This document shows positions 8,085-17,811 of a stretch of 64,000 nt of DNA, in pieces. Each line of letters starts with the position of its first letter. Position 1 is the first letter of the stretch. The stretch comes from Ignavibacteriales bacterium UBA1304 (GTDB lineage: Bacteria; Bacteroidota; Ignavibacteria; Ignavibacteriales; Ignavibacteriaceae), in assembly GCA_002307295.1 (NCBI GenBank), contig DBTY01000039.1, positions 1 through 64,000 on the forward strand, in the 5' to 3' direction. The notes under the pieces are model-generated. The model was not told where the DNA came from. It searched no databases and was given only the letters and a program-made list of their open reading frames with translations. The position numbers and the translations under genes were made by a program.

Positions 8085-11000
8085 TTGAGGAAGTATATTT
8101 TTGTACTTCTGCTTTTCCCTCTTCTTTTTCTCCATGCACAATCAGTCGCTTCTTTAGCGATTTCTGAAGTGATGTTTTATCCTCAGGGGAGCGATAATGA
8201 ATTTATCGAAATTTATAATTTTGGTCTAACTCCAATTGACATCGACAGCTTCAAAATAAAGTATAATACTTCAAATCCGGATATCATATTAAAAACAGGC
8301 TCAACCTCCATACTGGCGCCAGGCTCCTATGCAGTAATTTTACAAGGTAATTATGATTTTGCAAATGGACTATATAAAGATAAAATTCCATCCGGCGCTC
8401 TAATACTTAAAATTGCAGATAATTATTTCGGCTCTACGGGCATGTCCAATACTACAGGCAGGCCTATTTGCCTGTTAAACAAAAATAACGATACATTGGA
8501 CTATTATTCATATTCCGCCGATAATGCGGTCGGATACTCAGATGAAAAAATTAAAATGAACAAAGATGCCTCCCCTTCAAATTGGAGCAATTCGCTTGTT
8601 TTAAACGGAACGCCAGGGTACAGAAACTCTATTACGCCTTATGAACATAATTTAGAGGTCAATTCAATAAGCGTCTCCCCGTCTTTAATTTATGAGGGAG
8701 GAAGCGCAGCTATTAGCGCAAAAGTATTAAATAAAGGATCTGCAGCAGCAGATAGTTTTTCTATTAATATTTACAACGATGCTAATTATAATTCAATACC
8801 GGAAGCAAGCGAGTTGTTAGTTAACAAAGACTACTCCAGTCTGGCCGCTAACGATTCGGTTGAAACCTCCTCGGAATTAAATTCTCTTGCCGCGGGTAAA
8901 TATAATATAATTGCGGAGGTCATATATGGCCGGGACGAAAATAAAGCAGATAATATAAAACAAATCTCTTTCACAGTTCATCCCAAGGGAAGCAGCTATA
9001 ATGATGCGGTAATAAATGAGTTCATGTATGCGCCCATAGCCGGACAGCCCGAATGGGTGGAAATTTTTAATAAGTCCCAAAAGCAAATCAACCTGAAAAA
9101 CTGGAGGATAGGCGACAAAACAAACCGCGTCGTAATAACCTCAAAAGATATTTTACTCCAGCCAAATTCATTTCTAATAATTACAAAAGACTCGTCTATC
9201 CTTTCATACTATAAAATCCCGGTAGAAGTTATAAAAACAAATCTACCGTCGCTAAATAATGATGGAGATTCCATTGTATTGACTGACTCTTTAGGCGCGA
9301 CTATTGATAGCCTGGCGTATCTTCCTGCATGGGGAGGAAACATAAACGGAAAATCGTTAGAGAGAATTGATAAAGACGAATCTTCAGTACTAAAATCAAA
9401 CTGGGGAAGTTCTATTAGCGGGTTTAACGCTACTCCAGGCCTAGTAAATTCTATAGCGCTAAAACAATATGATTTAGCTCTAACAGATTTTAAAACAAAG
9501 TATAAAACAATAAACATTACCGGGCAAAATGAATTAAGCGTTACGCTACGTAATTACGGCAAGCAAACTGCCAATAATTATGCAGTAAAAATCTATGCCG
9601 ATATAAATAACGATACTCTTATTCAACAAAATGAATTGATTAAAACGATAACTGGTTCGACAATAGCATATAAAGACAGTATAACGCTTACAATGGCTTG
9701 CAGCCCTTATAACGCAGGCGCAAACAGGTTCTTTGCTTGCATAGAATTTCTTAATGACGAAGACACTTTAAATAATAAAAAGTTTACAGAATTTACAGCG
9801 TATAAAATTAACGAGGAAAGAAACGACATTGTTATCAACGAAATTATATACGCCCCGGCTTTACAGCGCCCAGAATGGATTGAAGTTTATAATAACAGTC
9901 TGAAAGAAATAAATTTAAAAGGATATAAACTTTCTGACAATACTGATACTTCTACGATAATAACAAAATCGCTAATTTTAAAACCGAATGAATATTTAGT
10001 AATTGCGGCTGATAGCTCGCTGCTTAAAGATTATACAATTCCGTCGCAATTTATAACCGCTAAGTTTTCATCGTTAAATAATTCAGGCGATAAAGTAATA
10101 CTAATAGATTCGTTAAACAGAACTATCGACTCGTTAGAGTATCTGCCTGCGTGGGGCGGCTCGAACGGTAAATCGCTTGAAAGAATTGAACCGTCCGGTT
10201 CGTCAATAACGCAATCAAACTGGTCGGAGTCAAAGGATAAAAACGGAGCTACTCCGGGGAAGATAAATTCGGTTGCAGTAAAACAATACGACTTGGCTTT
10301 AACAAACGCACAATTAAAATATAAATCAATAAGCATTACAGACAAGAACGAATTAATTATTACAGCGCTCAATAATGGCAAACAAACCGTCAATAACTAT
10401 GCGGTAAAGATTTATGCCGACATAAATAACGATACGTTAATTCAACAGACCGAATTAATTAAAACAATAACAGGCCCGATATTAACGCCAAAAGACAGCG
10501 CAACATTTACTGCAAATTGCGCTCCATACAGCTCTGGAATAAACAGATACTTCGCTTATGTAGATTTTGTAAATGATGAAGACATAACTAATAATAAGAA
10601 ATACGCGCAGTTTACCGCGTATAAAATAAACGAAGAAAGAAACGACCTTGTTATAAATGAAATTATGTACGCTCCCGCTTTAAGGCAGCCAGAATGGATA
10701 GAGGTTTATAATAATAGCCAAAAGGAAATAGACTTAAAAAACTATAAACTTTCTGATAATACAGATACCGCAACCGTAATAACAAAATCGTTAGTAATAA
10801 AACCAAAGGAATATTTAGTAATTGCAGCCGATAGTTCGCTGATTAAAGATTATGCAATTACCTCGCAATTTGTATGCGCAAAATTTCCAGCTCTAAATAA
10901 TTCAGGCGATAAAGTAATACTAATAGATTCGTTAAACAGAACTATCGACTCAGTAGAATACCAATCGTCATGGGGCGGCTCTGGCGGTAAATCGCTTGAA

Positions 11001-13604
11001 AGAATTGAACCCTCCGGTTTGTCAATAAAACAATCAAACTGGCTGGAATCAAAGGATAAAAACGGCGCAACTCCGGGGAAGAAAAATTCAGTTTCGGCCT
11101 GCGATTACGATTTACAAATTGCAGACGCGCAAGTTATTCCTCAAACGCCAAACTACGGCGGCAGCGTCGGTCTAAAGATCAAAGTGAAAAACGCCGGCAT
11201 ATATGCTCTCCCCTTTACGCTTAAGATTTATGAAGATGTAAATAACGACACGCTTCCGGACGCGCTTTTATACTCCGGTCCATACCCTAAATTGAATCCG
11301 ACAGATTCTGCAATAGTTGAATTAAATCCGCTGGTTAGCAATATTCACAGAGCTATGGCAGTGATAATAAATTTAACTGCGCAGGGAGATGAAAATGAGG
11401 CCAATAATTATTTATATAAAAAAGCAGACCTTGCGTACAGTAAAAGCGCGGTTCTTATAAATGAAATAATGTACGATCCTACAAATGGAGAACCGGAGTG
11501 GATTGAGTTTTATAATAATACTCCAGACACTATAAATTTTAAAGGCTGGTCGATAAACGACGTATACGCAACTCCGGAAATTTATAAAACTACAAAAGAC
11601 TTTTTGGCTTTGCCGGGAGAGTATTTTCTAGTAACAAAAGATTCGTCAATATATAATTATCACAGGAATATCCCGGCTAAAATATTGTTTACGCCTGTTC
11701 CCGTTTTGAATAATGATAAAGACGGGGTTGTTTTGAAAGACGCAGAAAATAATATTATTGATTCGGTTTTGTATGGAATTAATTTTGAAAGCAAACAAGG
11801 CTTTTCGTTAGAAAGAAAAAACTTAAATAACGATTCTAATCTTAAAGACAACTGGGGAGTTTCAACAGACGCGGAGCGAAGCACTCCGGGGAGGAAAAAC
11901 AGCATCTCGGCAAAGGTAAACGATTTAACGCTTTTAAAAGTATTTGCAAATTTTTTGGCTCCGCAGCATGGCGATTCGCTGCTTGTAGCAGCAAGAATAA
12001 AAAATTCAGGTTCGGCGAGCGCAAGCGCTTTTAGTATAGAATATTATTTCTCCCCTGACACGAATAAATCCGCTTTGCAGCTTTTTGAAACGCAGAGTTA
12101 TCCGGGAACGCTTAACGCGGCGGATTCAATTGATTTATTTGCAAGCCGTTCATTTAAGGCTGTTAATGAAAAATATTTAATTGCGGCGAAAATTAAATAT
12201 GCTAAAGACGAAGATTCTGTTAATAATTATGCGTCTGAATCAATAAGGATAAAAAATAATGCAGGCTCTCTGCTCGTTAACGAAATTATGTACAATCCAG
12301 CGCTGGATAAACCTGAATGGATTGAAGCTGTTAATGTTTCCGGTCAGGCAATTAATCTGAACGGTTTATCAGTTAGCGATTATTCGGCAACCACTATAAA
12401 AGCAAAAATAGCAAATAAAGACTTATACGTTCAGCCAAATGAATATTTTATAATTGCGCGCGACTCGTCTTTTTATAAATACTATCCGTCAGTTAATGTA
12501 AAAATAATTATTGCCAGCTTTGGTCAGCTAAATAATTCCGAAGACGGAGTAAGGATATACGATTTCGACGGCTCTGAAATTTCTAGCGTTTTTTATAAAT
12601 CTTCCTGGACCGCCAATGGCGCCGCTGCTGGCGGAACCGTTGGTTTTTCGTTAGAAAGAGTTTCGTTATCAGTAAATGGAAACGACAGCCTTAACTGGAA
12701 GACGTCTATAAGCCCGGCAGGATGCACTCCCGGCCAAATAAACTCAGTAGTAGGAGTTCCTTCTTATAAAAGGAACAGCGTTGTTATTAATGAAATTATG
12801 AATAATCCGGGGAGCGGAAATTCGGAGTATATCGAGTTTCTTAACGTCAGCGGCGATACAATTAATATTGCAGGCTGGCAAATTAAAAACTTAAAAGGAG
12901 ACGTTTACAGGCTAAGCGACGCCCGTTTTGTTTTGGCCGATCATGAATATTACGTTCTTGCGGCAGATACGTTAATCAACTCAAAATATTCGTATATGCA
13001 AAACAATAAAAATATTAAAATCTGCGGGACGGCAAATCTTGGTCTGGATAATTCTGAAGGCATGGTATTACTAAAAGATTTAAATAACAACACAATTGAT
13101 TCCGTTTATTATACGAGCGGCTGGTTGAACAAAAAGGCAGCTGTGGCAAAAGACAAATCAATAGAAAAAATTAATCCTTTACTGGACGGCGCTACCGCTT
13201 CAAACTGGGGCTTGTGCTGCGATCCTGCAGGGGGAACTCCGGGCAAAGTAAACAGTCTGTTTGCTGCAATTAATCAAACAAGAACGTCTGCTATTACAGT
13301 TGCGCCAAATCCTTTTTCGCCGGATAATGACGGATACGAAGATAATACCGTAATTACTTATAGCCTGCAGCATCCGGCGCAGCAGGTTCGCGTAAGAATT
13401 TATGATAATAAAGGGAGGCTGCTGAGGACGCTTTTTAATAACCAGCAAAACGCATATAACGGCTCAATAATATTTAACGGACGCGACGAAGACGGAAACG
13501 CCCTGCGCATTGGAATTTATATTATTCTTTTAGAAGCTCTCGATAGCTCTTCAAGCGTTAAAGACGTATTTAAAACTGTAGTAGTAATCGCGCGTAAATT
13601 ATAA
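8085..13604 (+). CDS. Giant secreted protein with seven lamin-tail domains and FlgD-like C-terminus
   Basis: An 1839-aa cell-surface or secreted protein. A signal sequence (residues 1-19, ending FLHAQ) is followed by seven lamin-tail-type domains, each opening with a variant of VINEIMYxPxxxxPEWIEVYN and closing with ATPGxxNSV. Five CARDB-like beta domains (for example LALTDFKTKYKTINI onward) separate repeats 1-6; repeats 6 and 7 are adjacent. The last about 95 residues (VAPNPFSPDNDGYEDN to the end) match a FlgD-Ig/sorting-type tail, suggesting type IX-like export. A TTG is the only start in frame that keeps the signal sequence. Substrate and partner unknown; LTD proteins often accompany surface nucleases or adhesion. 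Confidence 0.85.
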   Translation: MRKYIFVLLLFPLLFLHAQSVASLAISEVMFYPQGSDNEFIEIYNFGLTPIDIDSFKIKYNTSNPDIILKTGSTSILAPGSYAVILQGNYDFANGLYKDKIPSGALILKIADNYFGSTGMSNTTGRPICLLNKNNDTLDYYSYSADNAVGYSDEKIKMNKDASPSNWSNSLVLNGTPGYRNSITPYEHNLEVNSISVSPSLIYEGGSAAISAKVLNKGSAAADSFSINIYNDANYNSIPEASELLVNKDYSSLAANDSVETSSELNSLAAGKYNIIAEVIYGRDENKADNIKQISFTVHPKGSSYNDAVINEFMYAPIAGQPEWVEIFNKSQKQINLKNWRIGDKTNRVVITSKDILLQPNSFLIITKDSSILSYYKIPVEVIKTNLPSLNNDGDSIVLTDSLGATIDSLAYLPAWGGNINGKSLERIDKDESSVLKSNWGSSISGFNATPGLVNSIALKQYDLALTDFKTKYKTINITGQNELSVTLRNYGKQTANNYAVKIYADINNDTLIQQNELIKTITGSTIAYKDSITLTMACSPYNAGANRFFACIEFLNDEDTLNNKKFTEFTAYKINEERNDIVINEIIYAPALQRPEWIEVYNNSLKEINLKGYKLSDNTDTSTIITKSLILKPNEYLVIAADSSLLKDYTIPSQFITAKFSSLNNSGDKVILIDSLNRTIDSLEYLPAWGGSNGKSLERIEPSGSSITQSNWSESKDKNGATPGKINSVAVKQYDLALTNAQLKYKSISITDKNELIITALNNGKQTVNNYAVKIYADINNDTLIQQTELIKTITGPILTPKDSATFTANCAPYSSGINRYFAYVDFVNDEDITNNKKYAQFTAYKINEERNDLVINEIMYAPALRQPEWIEVYNNSQKEIDLKNYKLSDNTDTATVITKSLVIKPKEYLVIAADSSLIKDYAITSQFVCAKFPALNNSGDKVILIDSLNRTIDSVEYQSSWGGSGGKSLERIEPSGLSIKQSNWLESKDKNGATPGKKNSVSACDYDLQIADAQVIPQTPNYGGSVGLKIKVKNAGIYALPFTLKIYEDVNNDTLPDALLYSGPYPKLNPTDSAIVELNPLVSNIHRAMAVIINLTAQGDENEANNYLYKKADLAYSKSAVLINEIMYDPTNGEPEWIEFYNNTPDTINFKGWSINDVYATPEIYKTTKDFLALPGEYFLVTKDSSIYNYHRNIPAKILFTPVPVLNNDKDGVVLKDAENNIIDSVLYGINFESKQGFSLERKNLNNDSNLKDNWGVSTDAERSTPGRKNSISAKVNDLTLLKVFANFLAPQHGDSLLVAARIKNSGSASASAFSIEYYFSPDTNKSALQLFETQSYPGTLNAADSIDLFASRSFKAVNEKYLIAAKIKYAKDEDSVNNYASESIRIKNNAGSLLVNEIMYNPALDKPEWIEAVNVSGQAINLNGLSVSDYSATTIKAKIANKDLYVQPNEYFIIARDSSFYKYYPSVNVKIIIASFGQLNNSEDGVRIYDFDGSEISSVFYKSSWTANGAAAGGTVGFSLERVSLSVNGNDSLNWKTSISPAGCTPGQINSVVGVPSYKRNSVVINEIMNNPGSGNSEYIEFLNVSGDTINIAGWQIKNLKGDVYRLSDARFVLADHEYYVLAADTLINSKYSYMQNNKNIKICGTANLGLDNSEGMVLLKDLNNNTIDSVYYTSGWLNKKAAVAKDKSIEKINPLLDGATASNWGLCCDPAGGTPGKVNSLFAAINQTRTSAITVAPNPFSPDNDGYEDNTVITYSLQHPAQQVRVRIYDNKGRLLRTLFNNQQNAYNGSIIFNGRDEDGNALRIGIYIILLEALDSSSSVKDVFKTVVVIARKL
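9470..11105 (+). repeat. Recent internal duplication of a CARDB+lamin-tail unit
   Basis: Two consecutive units within the giant gene are alike at DNA level. For example the 50-odd bases starting at 10081 recur almost unchanged from 10900, an offset of 819 bases, or exactly 273 codons. The flanking peptide AVKIYADINNDTLIQQ is also repeated. The other repeats of the gene are far more diverged, so this duplication is younger. Confidence 0.8.
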
Positions 13605-13615
13605 TAATCCGGAGC

Positions 13616-14191
13616 TTAAATTTCTTTTACCAAGCCGTTTTCAAGTTTATATCTTTTATTCGATTTTTCGCAGAAAGCTATTCCCTCTTTATCGAACTCT
13701 AATTTTCTTCCGGCTTCGCTTACCCAGCCTTTAATTCTTGCGGGGTTACCTATTACAAGCGCAAAGTCGGGTATATCTTTTGTTACGACTGAACCTGCGC
13801 CAACAAGCGCAAACCTGCCTACAGTATGACCGCAAACGATAGTTGAATTAGCTCCTAGAGAAGCTCCCTCTTTAATAAGAGTCGTTTTATAAAACTGCGA
13901 ACCGACCTGCGGATATTTGCAGCGCGGATCTAGAATGTTTGTAAAAACCATCGAGGGACCGCAGAAAACATAATCCTCTAAAATAACGCCTTCGTAAACC
14001 GAAACATTATTTTGGATCTTTACAAAATTGCCAATTGAGACGTTAGTTCCAATATTTACATTTTGCCCAAGAACGCAGTTAGTTCCAATTTTAACGCCCG
14101 ACTGCACGTGGGAAAAGTGCCAGATTTTTGTTCCTTCGCCAATTTCGCAGGGCTCGTCAACATAGGCGGATTCATGTTTAAAAAAACTCAT
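13616..14191 (-). CDS. wbpD: WbpD/WlbB-type sugar N-acetyltransferase (left-handed beta-helix)
   Basis: A 191-aa hexapeptide-repeat enzyme. Members acetylate the 3-amino group of UDP-2-acetamido-3-amino-glucuronate using acetyl-CoA, en route to di-N-acetylated uronic acids of O-antigen. The isoleucine/glycine hexapeptide ladder is clear (IGEGTKIWHFSHVQSGVKIG onward), with the family stretch FTNILDPRCKYPQ. Length equals the family norm. It overlaps the preceding oxidoreductase by one base (TAATG), a typical wbpB-wbpD pair. The companion dehydrogenase (wbpA) and aminotransferase (wbpE) are not in the window. It converges with the giant surface-protein gene with an 11-base gap. Confidence 0.85.
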   Translation of the reverse strand: MSFFKHESAYVDEPCEIGEGTKIWHFSHVQSGVKIGTNCVLGQNVNIGTNVSIGNFVKIQNNVSVYEGVILEDYVFCGPSMVFTNILDPRCKYPQVGSQFYKTTLIKEGASLGANSTIVCGHTVGRFALVGAGSVVTKDIPDFALVIGNPARIKGWVSEAGRKLEFDKEGIAFCEKSNKRYKLENGLVKEI

Positions 14192-15144
14192 TACTTCCCT
14201 TTAGTTAAAAATGGATGAGCGTATTCAAGATTACTTTCCAATTTGGCGTTGCGCAGCTGATATACAAGTTCAATAGCCGCTCTTGCGTCGTCAATGCCAA
14301 ATCCGTTTCCTTTTAAAACTTCTTCATAAATTTTGGTATGGAGTTCGGTAAAGCCATTAGTAAACTCAACTTCATCGCCGTCAATTGTAATTGATCTGTA
14401 AGTAGTTTTACCGTCTTTTACCGCTTCAGCCGGAAGGTCGTTTTTATCAATAGACAAAAACCATCTTACGTTTGCGTTTTCAAGTTCAAGGAAGCCTGAC
14501 ATTTTATTAAACTCAGAAAGATAGACCGAGCTATTCTTTACGCTGCCGAACAGCCACATTAAAAAGTCGTAGAAATGAACGCCAATATTAGTAGCAACGC
14601 CGCCCGATTTTTCCTTTACTCCTTTCCAGGAATAATTATACCACAACCCGCGCGAAGTGATGTAGGTTAACAAAACTTCATGTTTTTCTTTTTTAGGAGA
14701 GTTTGCAATTTTATTTTTTAATTCAAGCAGAGCCGGATGTACGCGCAATTGTAAAACGGTGTTTACTCTATGGCCTGTTTCTTTTTCCATTTCCTGGATA
14801 GAATCAAGGTTCCATGGATTAAGCACAAGGGGTTTTTCGCAAATAGCGTCCGCGCCAATTCTAAGGGCGAACCTCATATGAGCGTCGTGCAAAAAATTAG
14901 GCGAGCAGATACTTACATAATGAACCCGTTCTTCTTCCGATAAACGTTTCAGTTTTTCCAGATGCCTGTCGAACCGTTCAAATTCAGTGAAGAAACTCAC
15001 ATCCTGAAAATAACGATCCAAAACGCCTACAGAATCGTGAGTATCAACGGCAGCCACAAGCTGATTGCCTGTAGCTTTAATAGCTTGTAAATGGCGCGGG
15101 GCAATGTACCCTGCAACTCCGGTTATTGCAAAATTCTTCATCAA
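14191..15144 (-). CDS. wbpB: WbpB/WlbA-type UDP-amino-sugar 3-dehydrogenase (Gfo/Idh/MocA family)
   Basis: A 317-aa NAD-dependent oxidoreductase expected to oxidise C3 of UDP-N-acetylglucosaminuronate before transamination. The N-terminal Rossmann segment is AITGVAGYIAPRHLQAI, which is characteristic of this subfamily. CEKPLVLNPWN is the EKP motif, and NIGVHFYDFLMWLFG carries the catalytic His/Asp pair. It is coupled to the acetyltransferase by a one-base overlap. Two consecutive ATG codons can serve as start. It shares a strand with the beta-propeller lipoprotein upstream, but a terminator at 15248-15273 separates them. Confidence 0.85.
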   Translation of the reverse strand: MMKNFAITGVAGYIAPRHLQAIKATGNQLVAAVDTHDSVGVLDRYFQDVSFFTEFERFDRHLEKLKRLSEEERVHYVSICSPNFLHDAHMRFALRIGADAICEKPLVLNPWNLDSIQEMEKETGHRVNTVLQLRVHPALLELKNKIANSPKKEKHEVLLTYITSRGLWYNYSWKGVKEKSGGVATNIGVHFYDFLMWLFGSVKNSSVYLSEFNKMSGFLELENANVRWFLSIDKNDLPAEAVKDGKTTYRSITIDGDEVEFTNGFTELHTKIYEEVLKGNGFGIDDARAAIELVYQLRNAKLESNLEYAHPFLTKGK

Positions 15145-15247
15145 TATCCTGAAAAAATAATTGTTATCAAGAAAATAATATAAAATAAATATGCTTTTAA
15201 AGAAAGAGACAAGTTAAGTTATTACTATAGTTTTAGCATAATAAAAA

Positions 15248-15273
15248 AAGAACCCTTTATAAAAAGGGTTCTT
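15248..15273 (-). terminator. Rho-independent terminator of the beta-propeller lipoprotein gene
   Basis: A 10-bp perfect stem, AAGAACCCTT (15248-15257) with AAGGGTTCTT (15264-15273). Read on the minus strand the stem ends in a run of T. It is 27 bases past the gene's stop. Confidence 0.85.
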
Positions 15274-15299
15274 AAAGAAAAACTGCTATATTTAAAGCA

Positions 15300-16610
15300 T
15301 TATTTCCGAACTAACCCAATGGTTTGAGTTCCGAGTGAAATGCTATAACCAGTATAATAAACGCGTAGTTCGTTATTGTACTTTATAGCGCATGGATAGT
15401 TAATCGAATTAGTCCAATTGCTGTACGAATTCTTATAAGTAAAGAATGGATTACTTGAACTTTTTACCCAGTTTTTACCGTCTGTGGAAGTAGCAGTTCC
15501 AAAAGCAGTGTTATAAGAACTGATGTTGCCATAAAACATTGTGTAACCGCCATTTTGCGCTATTACGCTAGGATAATAAACTCCATTGCCTTCCCAAGAT
15601 TTATCAGCAGATAAAATAGGATTGCCTGAATATCTTGTCCAGTTTAATCCATCTGTTGACGTAGCTAAACCAATTTTATAAGCTCCATTATTTCTTCCGG
15701 TATAATATAAATAATAAACATCGCCAATTTTTATAATACCTTCGGCTCCAACGGCAGATTCCCAACCGCTTTGGGAATATATAACGGGACTTGCTTTTTT
15801 AGTCCAGTTAATACCATCAGTCGAAGTAGCTAAACCAATATGAGAAGGCCCCATGCTGCTAATGCTTCCATTATAGTACATCCAGTATTCGCCGTTAACC
15901 TTAATTACGGGTCCAGGTCCTACAGTATAGGAATCCCAAGCGCCATAAGCTCCTGGGGATAATACAGGTTTTGAAGTTGGTCGCGTCCAGGTAAGACCAT
16001 CGGTAGATTCAGCATATCCAACAGAACTAACTCCGCTAGCGGCTATACAAGTATGCCACATTTTGAAGGAACTTCCGTCCACGAAAACAATAGGAGAGGA
16101 TAATCCATATGCGTCAAATGTAGAAGACGTTGGAATTAAAACGGGATTGTGGGAATAATCCGTCCAGGCGCTGGTATTTACGCCCCAGTTTACTAATATA
16201 TATATACCTCCTACAGATGCGTTTCCTGAAGGCTGAAGAGTTAATGCAACTTGCGTAATCATTGAAGCGATAACAGTTAAATCGGCTTCGCCTGAATAAA
16301 TTATAACGCCCTGGCTATTTGCAGCATTAATTTTTAAATGCCAGTCTCCAATCGGAATATTTTGGAACGAAATGCTTGCAGTCGTATCTGATAATAAGTT
16401 TAGAGTTCCGCTAATTGTATCGGGTCCGGTGGTTTTGGTTAAATAAGCGGTTATTGTTACTACGTCTAAAGGCGCGGTTGTTTTATCAAATTTTAGTAAA
16501 ACTTTTCCGGATTCATTTGACTTAACATCTGGCGATGTGACGTCTTCATTGGAGCAACTTGCAAAAAAGAAAACAAAACTAACAAAACATGAATAAATTA
16601 GTAATTTCAT
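15300..16610 (-). CDS. Lipoprotein with five-bladed GH43/GH32-like beta-propeller
   Basis: A 436-aa lipoprotein (signal ending FFASC, Cys19). Residues about 35-135 form a beta-sandwich-like region, and residues about 145-436 carry at least five repeats of the G-x-A-x-STDGxxWT motif (YAESTDGLTWTR, LATSTDGINWTK, LATSTDGLNWTR, TATSTDGKNWVK). This pattern is seen in five-bladed propellers of the GH32/43/68/130-like superfamily. I do not see an unambiguous catalytic Asp/Glu set, so it may bind rather than cleave glycan. It sits within the polysaccharide locus, facing away from the KASIII cassette, as an independent unit with its own terminator. Confidence 0.75.
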   Translation of the reverse strand: MKLLIYSCFVSFVFFFASCSNEDVTSPDVKSNESGKVLLKFDKTTAPLDVVTITAYLTKTTGPDTISGTLNLLSDTTASISFQNIPIGDWHLKINAANSQGVIIYSGEADLTVIASMITQVALTLQPSGNASVGGIYILVNWGVNTSAWTDYSHNPVLIPTSSTFDAYGLSSPIVFVDGSSFKMWHTCIAASGVSSVGYAESTDGLTWTRPTSKPVLSPGAYGAWDSYTVGPGPVIKVNGEYWMYYNGSISSMGPSHIGLATSTDGINWTKKASPVIYSQSGWESAVGAEGIIKIGDVYYLYYTGRNNGAYKIGLATSTDGLNWTRYSGNPILSADKSWEGNGVYYPSVIAQNGGYTMFYGNISSYNTAFGTATSTDGKNWVKSSSNPFFTYKNSYSNWTNSINYPCAIKYNNELRVYYTGYSISLGTQTIGLVRK

Positions 16611-16640
16611 GGTTTCCCCACATAAAAGTTAATAAATTTG

Positions 16641-16670
16641 TTATATGATTATATAAATATAATCATATAA
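16641..16670. promoter_or_regulatory. 13-bp perfect inverted repeat upstream of the propeller lipoprotein
   Basis: TTATATGATTATA (16641-16653) and TATAATCATATAA (16658-16670) flank a TAAA loop, 31 bases upstream of the lipoprotein start. It lies in the divergent region shared with the KASIII gene and could be an operator; it is AT-rich, so chance is not excluded. Confidence 0.4.
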
Positions 16671-16777
16671 AGTCAAGCAATTTGGAATCAAATTCAGCCA
16701 ATGCTAGTATTAATAAATAATGATTGGAATAAGTAATATTTTTTCTTTAAGTTAAAATATAATAAAATGAAAAGAAT

Positions 16778-17791
16778 ATGAAATCTTATATAAAAGCTAT
16801 CAGCTACTATTTACCGGAAAAGCGTCTTGATAATGAAACCATTGCTAAAGAGTTTCCTGAATGGTCTATCGAAAAGATTGCTCAAAAAACAGGAATTCAT
16901 ACAAGACACATTGCCGATAAAAATGAACTTTCTTCTGATCTGGGTATTGCAAGCGCAAAAAAATTATTTCAAGAATACAACATTGATCCTAAAGAAATTG
17001 ATTTTGTATTATTCTGTACGCAAAGTCCAGATTATTTTTTGCCGACGACTGCATGCTATATACAAAATGAACTTGGAATTCCTAAATCGTCGGGAGCATT
17101 TGACTTTAATTTGGGATGTTCGGGATTTATTTATGGCTTAAGCATTGCCAAAGGTCTTATAGAAACCGAGCAGGCAAGTAATGTCTTATTAATTACAGCC
17201 GAAACATATAGTAAGTTTATTCATCCAAAAGACAAGAGCGTTAAAACTATTTTTGGAGATGCGGCCGCGTCTACTCTTGTTTCTGCGGTTGAAGGAGCCG
17301 AGAACAAAATAGGTCCTTTTATTTTTGGCACTGATGGACAGGGCGGGAAAAACTTGATTGTTAAAGCTGGAGGTTTACGCTTTCCTAAAACAGATGAATC
17401 AGGAACGGATTTTACTGACGAATATGGAAATGTAAGAAATGATAACTCGCTATTTATGAATGGAAGCGAGATATTTAATTTTTCGTTACGTGAGGTTCCG
17501 CCTGTAATAGAAAAACTGTATACTAAAGCAAATCTAACTGAAAAGGATATATCGTTATTTATTTTTCATCAGGCAAATAAATATATGCTCGATTTCCTCA
17601 GGAAGAAAATCAAAATATCGGAAGATAAGTTTTATGAGTATTTGGCGGAAGTTGGGAACACGGTTTCTTCAAGTATCCCAATTGCTCTAAAAAATGCGAT
17701 AATTGAAGGCAAAGTCGCTAAAAATGACAACCTGATTCTTGTTGGATTTGGAGTCGGTTATTCTTGGGGTGGATGCATAATTAATTTTTAA
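16778..17791 (+). CDS. FabH-like 3-oxoacyl-ACP synthase III (KASIII)
   Basis: A 337-aa thiolase-fold condensing enzyme that joins an acyl-CoA primer with malonyl-ACP to give a 3-ketoacyl-ACP. The complete triad is present: Cys114 in FNLGCSGFIYG, His264 in IFHQANKYM and Asn294 in EVGNTVSSS. First gene of a three-gene cassette with a stand-alone ACP (20-base gap) and a FabG-like reductase. None of the usual fatty-acid partners (fabD, fabF, plsX) is nearby, and the surroundings are sugar genes. This points to a dedicated short-acyl supply for glycan decoration and not membrane lipid synthesis (inference). Confidence 0.88.
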   Translation: MKSYIKAISYYLPEKRLDNETIAKEFPEWSIEKIAQKTGIHTRHIADKNELSSDLGIASAKKLFQEYNIDPKEIDFVLFCTQSPDYFLPTTACYIQNELGIPKSSGAFDFNLGCSGFIYGLSIAKGLIETEQASNVLLITAETYSKFIHPKDKSVKTIFGDAAASTLVSAVEGAENKIGPFIFGTDGQGGKNLIVKAGGLRFPKTDESGTDFTDEYGNVRNDNSLFMNGSEIFNFSLREVPPVIEKLYTKANLTEKDISLFIFHQANKYMLDFLRKKIKISEDKFYEYLAEVGNTVSSSIPIALKNAIIEGKVAKNDNLILVGFGVGYSWGGCIINF

Positions 17792-17811
17792 TTTTAGAAA
17801 GGATTGTCATT

